Assembly: GCA_937930845.1 (NCBI GenBank)
Contig: CALHBJ010000011.1
Location: forward strand, 62,001 to 126,000
Origin: an uncultured Rhizobiaceae group bacterium
GTDB lineage: Bacteria; Pseudomonadota; Alphaproteobacteria; Rhizobiales; Rhizobiaceae
Direction: 5' to 3'
Length of the DNA: 64,000 nt
Shown here: piece after piece, positions 33,299 to 42,724 of the stretch
Layout of the letters: each line of letters begins with the position of its first letter
How positions within the stretch are numbered: the first letter of the stretch is position 1
Made by a program: the position numbers and the translations under genes
Notes under the pieces: model-generated
Database searches by the model: none
What the model saw: only the letters and a program-made list of their open reading frames with translations
What the model was told of the DNA's origin: nothing

Positions 33299-34651
33299 AT
33301 GAGTAACAAACGCAAATATTTTGGAACCGACGGTATTCGTGGGTATGCAAACCGGTCTTCAATGACCGCAGAAACCGCCATGCGCGTGGGCATGGCAGCA
33401 GGCGTTGCATTCAAGCGCGGCAATCACCGCCACCGCGTTGTCGTTGGCAAAGACACCCGCCTTTCTGGTTATATGATTGAAAATGCCCTTGTGGCCGGTT
33501 TCACGGCTGCTGGCATGGATGTGTTCTTGCTGGGCCCGGTGCCAACACCAGCTGTTGCCATGCTCACCCGGTCATTGCGTGCTGATATCGGCGTGATGAT
33601 TTCAGCTTCCCACAATGCCTATCATGACAATGGGATCAAACTGTTTGGCCCCAATGGTTTTAAACTCTCCGATGAGATTGAGGCCGAGATTGAACGTTTG
33701 ATGGACAATGATCTGACCGCAAAACTGTCCAGTGGTCACAATATTGGCCGCGCCACCCGCGTTGAGGGTGTACACGACCGCTACATCGAATTTGCCAAAC
33801 GCACCCTGCCCCGTTCCATGTCTTTGGAAGGCCTGCGCGTGGTCATCGATTGTGCCAATGGTGCTGCCTACAAAGTGGCCCCGGCTGCCCTGTGGGAACT
33901 GGGTGCAGAAGTTGTCGAGATCGGCACCAGCCCCAATGGCATCAACATCAATGCCGAATGTGGGTCCACCCACACCGCAGCGCTTGCCCGCAAGGTCAAC
34001 GAAGTGCGGGCCGATATTGGCATCGCCCTCGATGGGGACGCCGACCGGGTGATCATTGTCGATGAAAAATCAAACGTCATTGATGGCGACCAGTTGATGG
34101 CACTCGTTGCCCAGTCATGGAAAGAAAAAGAACTTCTGAGCGGCAAAGGCATTGTCGCCACGGTCATGTCCAATCTGGGTCTTGAACGTTTCCTGGGCGA
34201 TCACGACCTTACCCTCGCCCGCACCGCGGTTGGCGACCGTTATGTTGTTGAGCACATGCGCAAAAACGGCTTCAATGTTGGGGGCGAACAGTCCGGCCAC
34301 ATTGTCCTGTCCGACTACGCCACCACCGGCGACGGGTTGATTGCCGCACTACAGGTTCTTTCCGTTGTTCAATCCTGGAACAAGCCGGTCAGTGAAGTAT
34401 GCGCCCGTTTTGAGCCGGTGCCCCAGGTATTGCGCAATGTGCGCTATTCCACCGGGGAGCCGCTGAAAGACAAACTGGTGATGGAATCCATTGATGATGG
34501 CCGCAACCGGTTGGCCAATTCAGGCCGCCTTGTGATCCGCGCATCGGGCACAGAACCGTTGATCCGAGTCATGGCAGAAGGTGACGACGAAACCCTTGTG
34601 CGCAGTGTTGTCGACGACATCTGCACAAGCCTGCAGAAAATCGCCGCCTGA
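33299..34651 (+). CDS. glmM: phosphoglucosamine mutase
   Basis: [65 protein letters not shown]. Confidence 0.97.
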   Translation: MSNKRKYFGTDGIRGYANRSSMTAETAMRVGMAAGVAFKRGNHRHRVVVGKDTRLSGYMIENALVAGFTAAGMDVFLLGPVPTPAVAMLTRSLRADIGVMISASHNAYHDNGIKLFGPNGFKLSDEIEAEIERLMDNDLTAKLSSGHNIGRATRVEGVHDRYIEFAKRTLPRSMSLEGLRVVIDCANGAAYKVAPAALWELGAEVVEIGTSPNGININAECGSTHTAALARKVNEVRADIGIALDGDADRVIIVDEKSNVIDGDQLMALVAQSWKEKELLSGKGIVATVMSNLGLERFLGDHDLTLARTAVGDRYVVEHMRKNGFNVGGEQSGHIVLSDYATTGDGLIAALQVLSVVQSWNKPVSEVCARFEPVPQVLRNVRYSTGEPLKDKLVMESIDDGRNRLANSGRLVIRASGTEPLIRVMAEGDDETLVRSVVDDICTSLQKIAA

Positions 34652-34668
34652 TTCTGGAAATCACCTGT

Positions 34669-35661
34669 TCAGCAATAGCCTTCCGCACCAATCCATTGCG
34701 GACGGGTATATCTGTCCCCGTGGGCCCAGCCGACAGGCAAAACCTCTTCGATACGGGCCAACACTTCTTCGTTTAGGTGAAGATCGGCAGCGGCAGCGCA
34801 CTCGCGCAAATGCGCAGATGATCTCGTGCCCGGAATCGGCAAGAGGTGCTCCCCCCGCGCCAGACACCAGGCAATTGCGAGCGTTGGTGATGTTGTGCCC
34901 ATGCCCGCAGCCAGATGTTTGAATTTCTTCACCTGCGCCACATTGCGACTGAAATTCGGTTCGGTGAAACGCGGAGACCCGCGGCGAAAGTCAATTTTGC
35001 CAAATGTTGCCGGATCCGGCGTTTTTTCCGCAAGAATGCCCCGGCCAAGCGGTGAAAAAGGGACAAACGCAACGCCAAGATCAGCGCAGGTCTGTATTAT
35101 CCCAAGATCCGGGTAACGTGACCACAGCGAATATTCGCTTTGAACCGCCGATACCGGCCCCATCGCGTGGGCAACCCGCAGTGAAGAAGGCGCAATTTCG
35201 CAAAATCCGATGCCGCCAATCTTTCCCTCTTCCTGAAACCGCAACATCGCCGCCATAACTTCCTCAATGTCGCGGGATTCCTCGCGTTTATGCACATAAT
35301 ACAGCGGCACATGGTCAACGCCGAGCCGGCGTAACGAGGCTTCGAGTTCTTCGCGCAGGAAATCGGCATCATTTCGAAACCAGCGTTCCCCCGTTTCCGG
35401 GTTGCGGTGCAACCCCCCTTTGGTGGCCACAACAAATTTGCCGGGATTATCCTTGGTAAAGCGACCAATGACCTCTTCAGCCAAACCAGCGCCGTAAGCC
35501 TTGGCCGTATCAAGGAAGTCTATGCCAAGGTCGATGCACGTATGGAGTGTGTCGCGGCTTTCCGCCTCGTCCGTTGGACCGTAAGATCCGGAAAACGACC
35601 ACGTTCCAAGACCTATTGCGGAGACTTCCGGGCCGTTTGCGCCCAACTTCCGTTTTTGCAT
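34669..35661 (-). CDS. aldo/keto reductase
   Basis: MQKRKLGANGPEVSAIGLGTWSFSGSYG; DLGIDFLDTAKAYGAGLAEEVIGRF; IPGTRSSAHLRECAAA. Confidence 0.93.
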   Translation of the reverse strand: MQKRKLGANGPEVSAIGLGTWSFSGSYGPTDEAESRDTLHTCIDLGIDFLDTAKAYGAGLAEEVIGRFTKDNPGKFVVATKGGLHRNPETGERWFRNDADFLREELEASLRRLGVDHVPLYYVHKREESRDIEEVMAAMLRFQEEGKIGGIGFCEIAPSSLRVAHAMGPVSAVQSEYSLWSRYPDLGIIQTCADLGVAFVPFSPLGRGILAEKTPDPATFGKIDFRRGSPRFTEPNFSRNVAQVKKFKHLAAGMGTTSPTLAIAWCLARGEHLLPIPGTRSSAHLRECAAAADLHLNEEVLARIEEVLPVGWAHGDRYTRPQWIGAEGYC

Positions 35662-35764
35662 TCCGATTGCTCCCATTGAATAGCAAACTGTCCATTCAGA
35701 TGGACGATATGCCAACAAGTGTTACATAGACTGTCCACCGATGAATAGCGGCAACAGACAATCC

Positions 35765-36286
35765 ATGAACCAGACTTACCCCTATGATGTGATCGTGGTG
35801 CTTGGAGCCGCCGTTTGGACTGGCGGCAATGCCAGCCCGGCGCTCATGCGCCGCACCATGCACGCCATTACGGCTTATCAGGAAGGTCTTGCTCCTTACA
35901 TATTGGGATCGGGTGGCCTTGGCAAACACCCGCCCAGCGAAGCAACGGCCATTGCAGAAATCTGCCAGCAACACCGCATTCCTCAAAGTGCCTTATTGAG
36001 CGAAGGTCACTCAACAAGCACCATTGAAAATGCCGTGTTCAGCGCCGGGATTTTAAGCGAAATCGGCGCCAAAAATCTCCTCATCGTCACCGACCGGTAT
36101 CATCTGCCAAGAACCCTGATGTGCTTCCGCGCCCTTGGGTTCAATTGCACTGGCTCAGGACCAGACTGGCAATCTTCACCCATGCCAATGCGTCATCGCG
36201 CCTGGGCGTTGATCCACGAAGCCGGTGCCCTTGCATGGTATGCCGTGCGGCTCAAATTCCACCCGGATTTTCGTAAGCCACTGTGA
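35765..36286 (+). CDS. YdcF family protein (DUF218)
   Basis: YDVIVVLGAAVW, LGSGGLGKHPPSEATAIAEICQ, EGHSTSTIENAVFSAGIL, NLLIVTDRYHLPRTLMCFR. Confidence 0.88.
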   Translation: MNQTYPYDVIVVLGAAVWTGGNASPALMRRTMHAITAYQEGLAPYILGSGGLGKHPPSEATAIAEICQQHRIPQSALLSEGHSTSTIENAVFSAGILSEIGAKNLLIVTDRYHLPRTLMCFRALGFNCTGSGPDWQSSPMPMRHRAWALIHEAGALAWYAVRLKFHPDFRKPL

Positions 36287-36308
36287 TTAAGGCACAAATT
36301 CCCACCAA

Positions 36309-36335
36309 CAAAAAAGCCCGGCACAGGGCCGGGCT
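36309..36335 (-). terminator. rho-independent terminator after ctrA
   Basis: Reverse strand AGCCCGGC-CCTGT-GCCGGGCT followed by TTTTTTG. Confidence 0.85.
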
Positions 36336-36364
36336 CATTTATCAGATATAACTTCGAAAGAGGA

Positions 36365-37066
36365 TCAGGCGGTTTCGGCCAGTTCCACATCGTCTGGCTC
36401 ACGCAGCACATAGCCACGGCCCCAAACGGTTTCGATGTAATTCTTTCCACCTGTCGCCGATGCAAGTTTCTTGCGCAGCTTACAGATAAACACGTCGATG
36501 ATTTTCAACTCAGGCTCATCCATACCACCATAGAGATGGTTGAGGAACATTTCCTTGGTCAGGGTCGTGCCCTTGCGCAAGGAAAGCAGTTCAAGCATCT
36601 GATATTCTTTGCCGGTCAGGTGTACGCGCTGTCCGTTCACTTCAACGGTTTTCGCATCAAGATTGACCTTAAGGTCGCCGGTCGTGATCACGCTTTCCGC
36701 ATGGCCCTTGGAACGACGGACAATCGCCTGAATACGCGCAACCAGCTCATCCTTATGGAAAGGCTTGGTCATGTAATCATCGGCGCCAAAGCCAAGACCG
36801 CGCACCTTGTCTTCAATGCCGGCGAGGCCGGAAAGAATAAGGATTGGCGTCTTCACCTTGGAAAGGCGCAATGTGCGCAACACTTCATAACCGGACATGT
36901 CCGGAAGGTTCAGATCCAGCAATATGATATCGTAGTCATAGAGCTTGCCGAGATCGACCCCCTCTTCTCCGAGATCGGTCGTATATACATTGAAGCTCTC
37001 AGACTTCAGCATCAGTTCGATTGACTGTGCGGTGGCGCTGTCATCTTCAATCAGCAGAACTCGCAT
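36365..37066 (-). CDS. ctrA: cell cycle response regulator CtrA
   Basis: [67 protein letters not shown]..., [30 protein letters not shown]; near-textbook CtrA. Confidence 0.97.
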   Translation of the reverse strand: MRVLLIEDDSATAQSIELMLKSESFNVYTTDLGEEGVDLGKLYDYDIILLDLNLPDMSGYEVLRTLRLSKVKTPILILSGLAGIEDKVRGLGFGADDYMTKPFHKDELVARIQAIVRRSKGHAESVITTGDLKVNLDAKTVEVNGQRVHLTGKEYQMLELLSLRKGTTLTKEMFLNHLYGGMDEPELKIIDVFICKLRKKLASATGGKNYIETVWGRGYVLREPDDVELAETA

Positions 37067-37258
37067 TTCATTCCCCTTGAAGGAGGTTTGTCACCTGTCA
37101 TTCACCAGTGTGACAAACACCGTTTTCAACTAACCCGAACGCAACGCTGTCATGGAATGGTTAACAAATGATGATTCTGGAACGCAAGGCGTTACTTGCA
37201 GAATCGAACTATTTCCATCAAACCGTTGAATTCAATATGTTTTCTGTTCCTAATAAAA

Positions 37259-37277
37259 GTTAAGGTACTACCTTAAC
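37259..37277. promoter_or_regulatory. palindrome upstream of ctrA, possible CtrA-type or other cell-cycle site
   Basis: GTTAAGG-TACTA-CCTTAAC, 7-bp perfect arms (TTAA-N9-TTAAC). Confidence 0.5.
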
Positions 37278-37369
37278 AAACTCTTCCAAACCAGCGATTC
37301 CGCAAAATCTGAAAAAATGAATCAGTTGGGACACCGAACCACTGGGGTTTGCATGTCTTGAACACATCA

Positions 37370-37398
37370 TTAACCGATCAGGTTAACGGCAGGTTACC
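37370..37398. promoter_or_regulatory. palindrome plus CtrA-like half sites upstream of ctrA/fliJ
   Basis: TTAACC-GATCA-GGTTAA (37370-37386), overlapping TTAA-N7-TTAC (37383-37397). Confidence 0.5.
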
Positions 37399-37628
37399 GT
37401 GGAAGGGTTTAGTAATAACAATTAATGAGAACCTAATCGGGCAAGGGCGAATAAAGGACTGCTTATTGTAGGTCGGGCGGCAATTTTGGCCTCACCATCA
37501 ATAAAATCCATCCCGGTTAGGAACATTTTTAACATTTGCAGGTCATAACGGATGCGTCCACGGAGTTTGCGTGGAAGCGTCGCGTGTATTGTGGCGGTGA
37601 GTATCACGCTGATGCGGGAGTATTGAGT

Positions 37629-38015
37629 ATGAAGTCGCGTGAAAGTGTTCTGCGCCTGAAACGTTTTCAGGTTCAGGAAAAGGCCAGGCAAGTGGCCCAG
37701 ATTGAAACCATGATTTCGCAATTCAAATCCATGGCCGATGATCTTGATGGGCAAATCGCCTATGAAGAGAAAAAGGCTGGAATTGATGATGTGAATCACT
37801 TCGCCTATCCAACCTTTGCAAAAGCTGCGCGATTGCGCCGCGAAAATCTGCAAACTTCCATTCAGGATCTTCAGGATCAGCATGCGGCAGCCCGTTTGGC
37901 GCTGACGGATGTGGAAGAGGAACTCGCCAAAGCTGAGAAGCTTGAAGAGCGTGATGGCAAGAGCATCGAAGTCGAGAAAGTTTCCGACTACGACCGCGCG
38001 GCAATGATTGGCTAA
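37629..38015 (+). CDS. fliJ: FliJ-like coiled-coil protein
   Basis: MKSRESVLRLKRFQVQEKARQVAQIETMISQFKSMADDLDGQIAYEEKKAGIDDVNHFAYPTFAKAARLRRENLQTSIQDL; N-terminal FliJ-type pattern, divergent from ctrA. Confidence 0.6.
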   Translation: MKSRESVLRLKRFQVQEKARQVAQIETMISQFKSMADDLDGQIAYEEKKAGIDDVNHFAYPTFAKAARLRRENLQTSIQDLQDQHAAARLALTDVEEELAKAEKLEERDGKSIEVEKVSDYDRAAMIG

Positions 38016-38078
38016 AGCCCGTGCCGCCCGTTCGTTCAGGCGAACAAGCGACACAATTCATTGACGACCCAGAAAAAA

Positions 38079-38107
38079 GGCCGCCGGGCAATGCACGGCG
38101 GCCTTTT
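38079..38107. terminator. bidirectional terminator-like hairpin between fliJ-like gene and small secreted protein gene
   Basis: AAAAAAGGCCGCC-GGGCAATGCAC-GGCGGCCTTTT. Confidence 0.8.
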
Positions 38108-38191
38108 CATTTTGGCATTGGCAGTTATGGCAGTTTCAATTCTCCTTCTTGGTTAGAGTAAGCGGTGTAATCCACACCGTCGCCACCCCGG

Positions 38192-38563
38192 CTAAAACGT
38201 TGATCTGAATGTGCTGTGGCCAAAGCTGTCAAAGCTGTTGTTCCCGAACTGACCACTGTTGCGAAAGCTGCTGTGGCCATGGACATCGCCACGCCTCAAA
38301 TTATTGTTGCGGTTGAAATTCCGGCTCAACAGGCGGCCAAGGCTGCGATTTAAAGTAATGCCGCGATTGTTGCGAACACTGCGCGTGCTGCGTGAGGCAC
38401 GGTTGGTTGTAAATTGCACCTGTTTAGCCACAACCGGCCCATCAATTGGCACAAAATTGGCCCTGTTTGATGCGAAATCTGATGAAACAGCGTGAGCTGT
38501 TGCTGCCATTGGCAAGGTTAAGAGACCGAGCGCTGCAACAAGTATTTTTAGGGAGGCCTTCAT
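38192..38563 (-). CDS. small secreted basic protein, Arg/Asn/Ser-rich, unknown function
   Basis: Signal peptide MKASLKILVAALGLLTLPMAATAHA; body rich in R/N/S; ends STFRSTF; RBS AAGGAAAG upstream. Confidence 0.7.
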   Translation of the reverse strand: MKASLKILVAALGLLTLPMAATAHAVSSDFASNRANFVPIDGPVVAKQVQFTTNRASRSTRSVRNNRGITLNRSLGRLLSRNFNRNNNLRRGDVHGHSSFRNSGQFGNNSFDSFGHSTFRSTF

Positions 38564-38656
38564 TTTGTTTCTTTCCTTATCCCGCGCACCCTGTCGGGGC
38601 TGAATTGTCTGTTGGAGGCAGGGCCGGCTACCAACCGGCCCTGGTCTTTTGGATTT

Positions 38657-39025
38657 TTAGAATTTGAAACTGCCATGGAAACCGCGATGGCCGTGGCCAC
38701 TGTGGAAGCTAAAGCTGCGGCCGGAGTGGAAACCCCGGTGACCACGGAAATTCCGATGGCTGCGGACGCCGCGATGATTGCGGAAACCACGATGGCCACG
38801 GAAGCTGCGGCTGGAGCGGAACCCCCGGTGACCACGGAAATTCCGGTGGCTGCGAAATCCGCGATGGCGTTTAAACTTCACTTCAGTAGCGCCCAAAGGC
38901 GCTTCTACTGATGCCGCGTTGGTCAGGTTCAAACCAACCGATGGAGCCGCTGAATGGGCTGCGGAGACAAATGGAATGGCCAGAAGGCCAACGGCGGCTG
39001 CGATCATGGTTGCTGTTTTTTTCAT
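38657..39025 (-). CDS. small secreted protein with tandem (H)RGFRS-type hexapeptide repeats, unknown function
   Basis: Signal peptide MKKTATMIAAAVGLLAIPFVSAAHSA; HRGFRS HRNFRG HRGFRS SRSFRG HRGFRN HRGVRS HRNFRG HRGFHS GRSFSF; RBS GAAGGAAA upstream. Confidence 0.75.
   Translation of the reverse strand: MKKTATMIAAAVGLLAIPFVSAAHSAAPSVGLNLTNAASVEAPLGATEVKFKRHRGFRSHRNFRGHRGFRSSRSFRGHRGFRNHRGVRSHRNFRGHRGFHSGRSFSFHSGHGHRGFHGSFKF
38705..38866 (-). repeat. 18-bp coding tandem repeat (nine hexapeptide units)
   Basis: Nine 18-nt units; exact 23-nt copies CCCCGGTGACCACGGAAATTCCG at 38733-38755 and 38823-38845, 90 nt (5 units) apart. Confidence 0.85.
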
Positions 39026-39376
39026 TTTTCAATTTCCTTCTTTCATACGCCCACTGGGAGCCGGATTGTTATCTCGTTGTCTTGCAGGCGGCTGTCTCAG
39101 CTTTATTAGAAGCGACGGCATCGTCTGCTGCCCCCTACAGATTGGCATGCAAACACCAACCCACAAGGTGCTTCACGCCGATGTCACTCAGCGTGATTAG
39201 GAACCATTTGATCTAATATTATTCGTTATTTATCAGATAGATAATACGACACGGAAAGAAGATTTTTGGAAAAAGCCCGCACTGCGATGTGCGTAAACGC
39301 ACACTTTCAAACAATAATTTTCTCATGCCCCTTGGCAATTTTGCCAATTATTGGGTGCCGCGACGCCTATCAGCAC

Positions 39377-40282
39377 CTATGGATGCTGAACGCCCTGGCG
39401 GTTCAGGATGATTGAATACACGCTGGTTGTCGCGGTGATGAACAATTGGCACTTGCCGCGCCCGCCAAAACAGATGTTTGATACCAGTTCCGGCACCAGA
39501 ATCTTGCCCAGCAATTTCCCCTGCGGACTGATGCAATGCACCCCGTCAGCCGCCGAAGACCAGACATTTCCATCTTCGTCCAGGCGAATGCCATCGGCAG
39601 CACCAGGATCAATCGTGTGAAAATGGCGGCCATTTGCGGTCCCATTGCCCGCCACATCATAAACGCGGATGTGCCGTTTGGCATGGGGGTCAAACATTTT
39701 ACCCGTGTCAGCAACATAAAGCAGGCTCTCATCGGGCGAAAACGCAAGCCCATTGGGACATTCCATATCGGTCACCACCGCTGTCATGTCACCATTGTCC
39801 GGATCAACCCGGTAGACCTGGCAGGGCAATTCCTGTTCGGATTTGAACCCTTCGTAATTCGTCATGATGCCGTAATGGGGATCTGAGAACCAAATTGACC
39901 CGTCCCGCATCACCACCACATCATTTGGCGAGTTCAGCGGTTTGCCTTCAAATTCATCAGCAATCACGGTGATCGTGCCATCATGTTCGGTGCGCGTCAC
40001 ACGGCGCGTGCCATGTTCGCAGGAAATCAAACGCCCCAGCCCATCGCGCGTGTGCCCATTGGAATAATTAGAAGGCACCCGGTAAGTGGTCACACCTTCG
40101 CCCGGCGTCCAACGCATGATGCGGTTATTGGGAATGTCCGAAAACAGCAGGCAATTGGCATCCCCAAACCAGACCGGCCCTTCGACCCAGTCGAAACCCG
40201 TTGCCAATTGCTTGACGGGCGCATTGCCCATCACAAATGAATTGAAAACCGGATCGACGGCTTCGTAAAAAGACATGGTCAT
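39377..40282 (-). CDS. SMP-30/gluconolactonase/LRE family protein
   Basis: GFDWVEGPVWFGDANCLLFSDIPNNRIMRW, NSPNDVVVMRDGSIWFSDPHYGI, CPNGLAFSPDESLLYVADTG, DGIRLDEDGNVWSSAADGV. Confidence 0.93.
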   Translation of the reverse strand: MTMSFYEAVDPVFNSFVMGNAPVKQLATGFDWVEGPVWFGDANCLLFSDIPNNRIMRWTPGEGVTTYRVPSNYSNGHTRDGLGRLISCEHGTRRVTRTEHDGTITVIADEFEGKPLNSPNDVVVMRDGSIWFSDPHYGIMTNYEGFKSEQELPCQVYRVDPDNGDMTAVVTDMECPNGLAFSPDESLLYVADTGKMFDPHAKRHIRVYDVAGNGTANGRHFHTIDPGAADGIRLDEDGNVWSSAADGVHCISPQGKLLGKILVPELVSNICFGGRGKCQLFITATTSVYSIILNRQGVQHP

Positions 40283-40299
40283 CTCCCAATCAATCAGTA

Positions 40300-40313
40300 T
40301 GTTATCGATAACA
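40300..40313. promoter_or_regulatory. GntR/IdnR-type (LacI family) operator candidate, copy 1
   Basis: TGTTATCGATAACA perfect palindrome in the divergent gap between the gluconolactonase and GlcG/HbpS-like genes. Confidence 0.75.
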
Positions 40314-40346
40314 CGGCTCGCCTCCCAATCAAAGAAGGAACCTGTT

Positions 40347-40766
40347 TTGCAGCACTTTCAAACAACCCAAATCCTCACTCATCGCGCGGTGATGACCATG
40401 CTGGAAGCCGCTGTGAAAACGGCGGAAGATATGGACCAACCCCAATGCATCGTCATCGTCGACGCCAGCGGTGAAGTGTTGGGAGAATTGCGCATGACCG
40501 GGGCAAAATTCCTCAGCCGCAAGAGCGCCCTTGCCAAGGCACTGACCGCTGCATCAATTAACGGGCCGGGGACAAATCTGCCCGAAGCGGTGCGCCCGGC
40601 CATTGCCGCTGCAACTGATGGCACGGTCAGCGGGTTGCCCGGTGGGTTGCCAATTCGCCATGACGGACATTTGCTCGGTGGCATTGGAATTGGCTCCGGC
40701 AGCGGCGACCAGGATTTCAAGGTCGCCCGAGCCGCACTCGCAGCCATTGACGCCGATCCCGTGTGA
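40347..40766 (+). CDS. GlcG/HbpS family heme-binding-like protein
   Basis: ALTAASINGPGTNLPEAVRPAIAAATDGTVSGLPGGLPIRHDGHLLGGIGIGSGSGDQDFKVARAAL; putative TTG start at 40347. Confidence 0.8.
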   Translation: MQHFQTTQILTHRAVMTMLEAAVKTAEDMDQPQCIVIVDASGEVLGELRMTGAKFLSRKSALAKALTAASINGPGTNLPEAVRPAIAAATDGTVSGLPGGLPIRHDGHLLGGIGIGSGSGDQDFKVARAALAAIDADPV

Positions 40767-40827
40767 GACCCGGGATAACAATCCAAGGGTCACGATCCCA
40801 CAGTCACGACCTCAGAGTCTCGCCAAA

Positions 40828-41859
40828 TCAACTGAATGCAATTTGCGCCTTCATGGCCTGATTTCTGTCGGACGCGATCTCAAACGCTTCCACTGCCCGA
40901 TCCAGCGGCAGTGTGTGGGAAATCAGCGGCTTCACGTCGATACGTCCCGATTGCATCAGCCCAACAGCCATGGCGAATTCTTCGTGAAAGCGGAACGACC
41001 CGCGCAGGTCGAGCTCTTTCGCTGTAATTTGCATCATCGGCACACTCATGTCGCCGCCCAAACCCAATTGCATGACCACGCCGCGCGGCCGCATCGCGGC
41101 AATACCCCCCGCCAGGGCCTGGGGCGCACCTGAACATTCAAACAGAACATCAAATGTGCCTTTGCCCGCACTGTAATGAGACAGCACTTCCGGTTCCGTT
41201 GCCATATTGATCACCCGGTCCGCGCCAACAGTGCGGGCAAATTCCAATGCATTGGCCGACAAATCCGTTGCCACAATTTCAGCCGCGCCAGCCGCCCGCG
41301 CCGCCAATATGCTCAATGTGCCGATGGGGCCGCAGCCGGTGACCAATACCCGCTTACCAAGCATTTCCCCCGCCCGGCGCGTGGCATGAAGCACCACAGA
41401 CAATGGCTCAGCCATGGCCGCCTCGCCCGACGACAGGCCGTTGGCTTTCACACATTGGGTCGCATCAGCCACCAGCATTTCGCGAAACGCCCCCTGGATG
41501 TGGGGAAACGGCATGGCAGACCCATAAAACCGCATGTTTTCGCAATGATTGTGCCGCCCTTCCTGACAATATTTGCACGAACCGCATGGGCGCGAGGGAG
41601 ATACGGCAACCAGATCACCCACCGCCAACCCATCAACACCATCGCCCAGCGCTTCAATATGCCCGGCCACCTCGTGGCCCAGGATCATCGGTTCCTTCAG
41701 TCGGATCGCGCCAAATCCGCCATGATTGTAATAGTGCAGATCTGAACCACACACACCACCGGTCGCAAGACGCACACGCACCTGCCCGGACCCAGGCTGA
41801 TCAATTTCACAATCTTCAATGCGCAAATCACGGGCTTCATGGATAACAATAGCGCGCAT
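40828..41859 (-). CDS. idnD: L-idonate 5-dehydrogenase-like zinc ADH
   Basis: GGVCGSDLHYYNHGGFGAIRLKEPMILGHEVAGHI, CGSCKYCQEGRHNHCENMRFYGSAMPFPHIQGAFRE. Confidence 0.88.
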   Translation of the reverse strand: MRAIVIHEARDLRIEDCEIDQPGSGQVRVRLATGGVCGSDLHYYNHGGFGAIRLKEPMILGHEVAGHIEALGDGVDGLAVGDLVAVSPSRPCGSCKYCQEGRHNHCENMRFYGSAMPFPHIQGAFREMLVADATQCVKANGLSSGEAAMAEPLSVVLHATRRAGEMLGKRVLVTGCGPIGTLSILAARAAGAAEIVATDLSANALEFARTVGADRVINMATEPEVLSHYSAGKGTFDVLFECSGAPQALAGGIAAMRPRGVVMQLGLGGDMSVPMMQITAKELDLRGSFRFHEEFAMAVGLMQSGRIDVKPLISHTLPLDRAVEAFEIASDRNQAMKAQIAFS

Positions 41860-41883
41860 AAAACCGCTCCGGCTGACTTGAAA

Positions 41884-41899
41884 ATGTTATCGATAACAT
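41884..41899. promoter_or_regulatory. GntR/IdnR-type operator candidate, copy 2
   Basis: ATGTTATCGATAACAT perfect 16-bp palindrome between idnD and idnO; contains the same 14-mer as 40300-40313. Confidence 0.78.
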
Positions 41900-41926
41900 A
41901 TAGCTGTCAACGCGGTGGTGTCCAGC

Positions 41927-42718
41927 ATGAAAAGGCCTTGCAAATTGAAACCCGGAAACGAACTTTTTCACCTGAACGGCAAGACGGCATTAATCACGGG
42001 CTCGTCCCAGGGCATTGGCTTTGCACTGGCCAGAGGCATGGCGCAGGCTGGAGCCAAAGTGGTGCTCAACGGTCGCGATACCGACAAGCTGGCCAAAGCC
42101 GCAGCAGAACTTTCAGCCGAAAATCTGAGCGTTGAAACATTGGCCTTCGACGCCACCGATCTCGATCGGGTACAATCCAGTATCGACGGCTATGAGGCCG
42201 ATAGCGGTGCGATTGATATTCTCGTCAATAATGCGGGCATGCAATTTAGAACACCGCTGGAAGACTACCCCGCCGACATGTTTGCCAAATTGATGGAAAC
42301 CAATGTCACCACCGTATTCAATGTGGGCCAAACAGTGGCCCGCCACATGATCGGGCGAAAATCGGGCAAGATCGTCAACATCGCCTCGGTTCAAACCGCA
42401 TTGGCACGGCCTGGAATCGCACCCTATACCGCCACCAAAGGTGCGGTTGGAAACCTCACCAAGGGCATGGCGACCGATTGGGCAAAATACGGTCTTCAGG
42501 TCAACGCAATCGCACCGGGATATTTTGACACACCGCTAAACGCGGCACTGGTTGCCGATCCCGAATTCACCACCTGGCTGGAAAAGCGCACACCGGCAGG
42601 CCGTTGGGGCAATGTGGAGGAACTTGTCGGAGCCTGTATCTTCCTGAGCAGTGACGCATCCACATTTGTTAACGGCCACATCCTGTATGTCGATGGCGGC
42701 ATCACTGTGAGCCTTTAA
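41927..42718 (+). CDS. idnO: gluconate 5-dehydrogenase-like SDR
   Basis: FHLNGKTALITGSSQGIGFALARGMAQAGAKVVLNGRD, LVNNAGMQFRTPLEDYPADMF, YTATKGAVGNLTKGMATDWAKYGLQVNAIAPGYFDTPLN. Confidence 0.9.
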   Translation: MKRPCKLKPGNELFHLNGKTALITGSSQGIGFALARGMAQAGAKVVLNGRDTDKLAKAAAELSAENLSVETLAFDATDLDRVQSSIDGYEADSGAIDILVNNAGMQFRTPLEDYPADMFAKLMETNVTTVFNVGQTVARHMIGRKSGKIVNIASVQTALARPGIAPYTATKGAVGNLTKGMATDWAKYGLQVNAIAPGYFDTPLNAALVADPEFTTWLEKRTPAGRWGNVEELVGACIFLSSDASTFVNGHILYVDGGITVSL

Positions 42719-42724
42719 GCACCC

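Noticed and set aside
38705-38866. Possible CRISPR-like short repeats
   Set aside because: 18-nt in-frame coding repeats without unique spacers; it is protein repeat expansion.
38612-38911. Repetitive Ala/Thr/Glu-rich 99-aa ORF on + strand
   Set aside because: It is the complement of the hexapeptide repeat; the - strand has signal peptide and RBS, the + strand lacks both.
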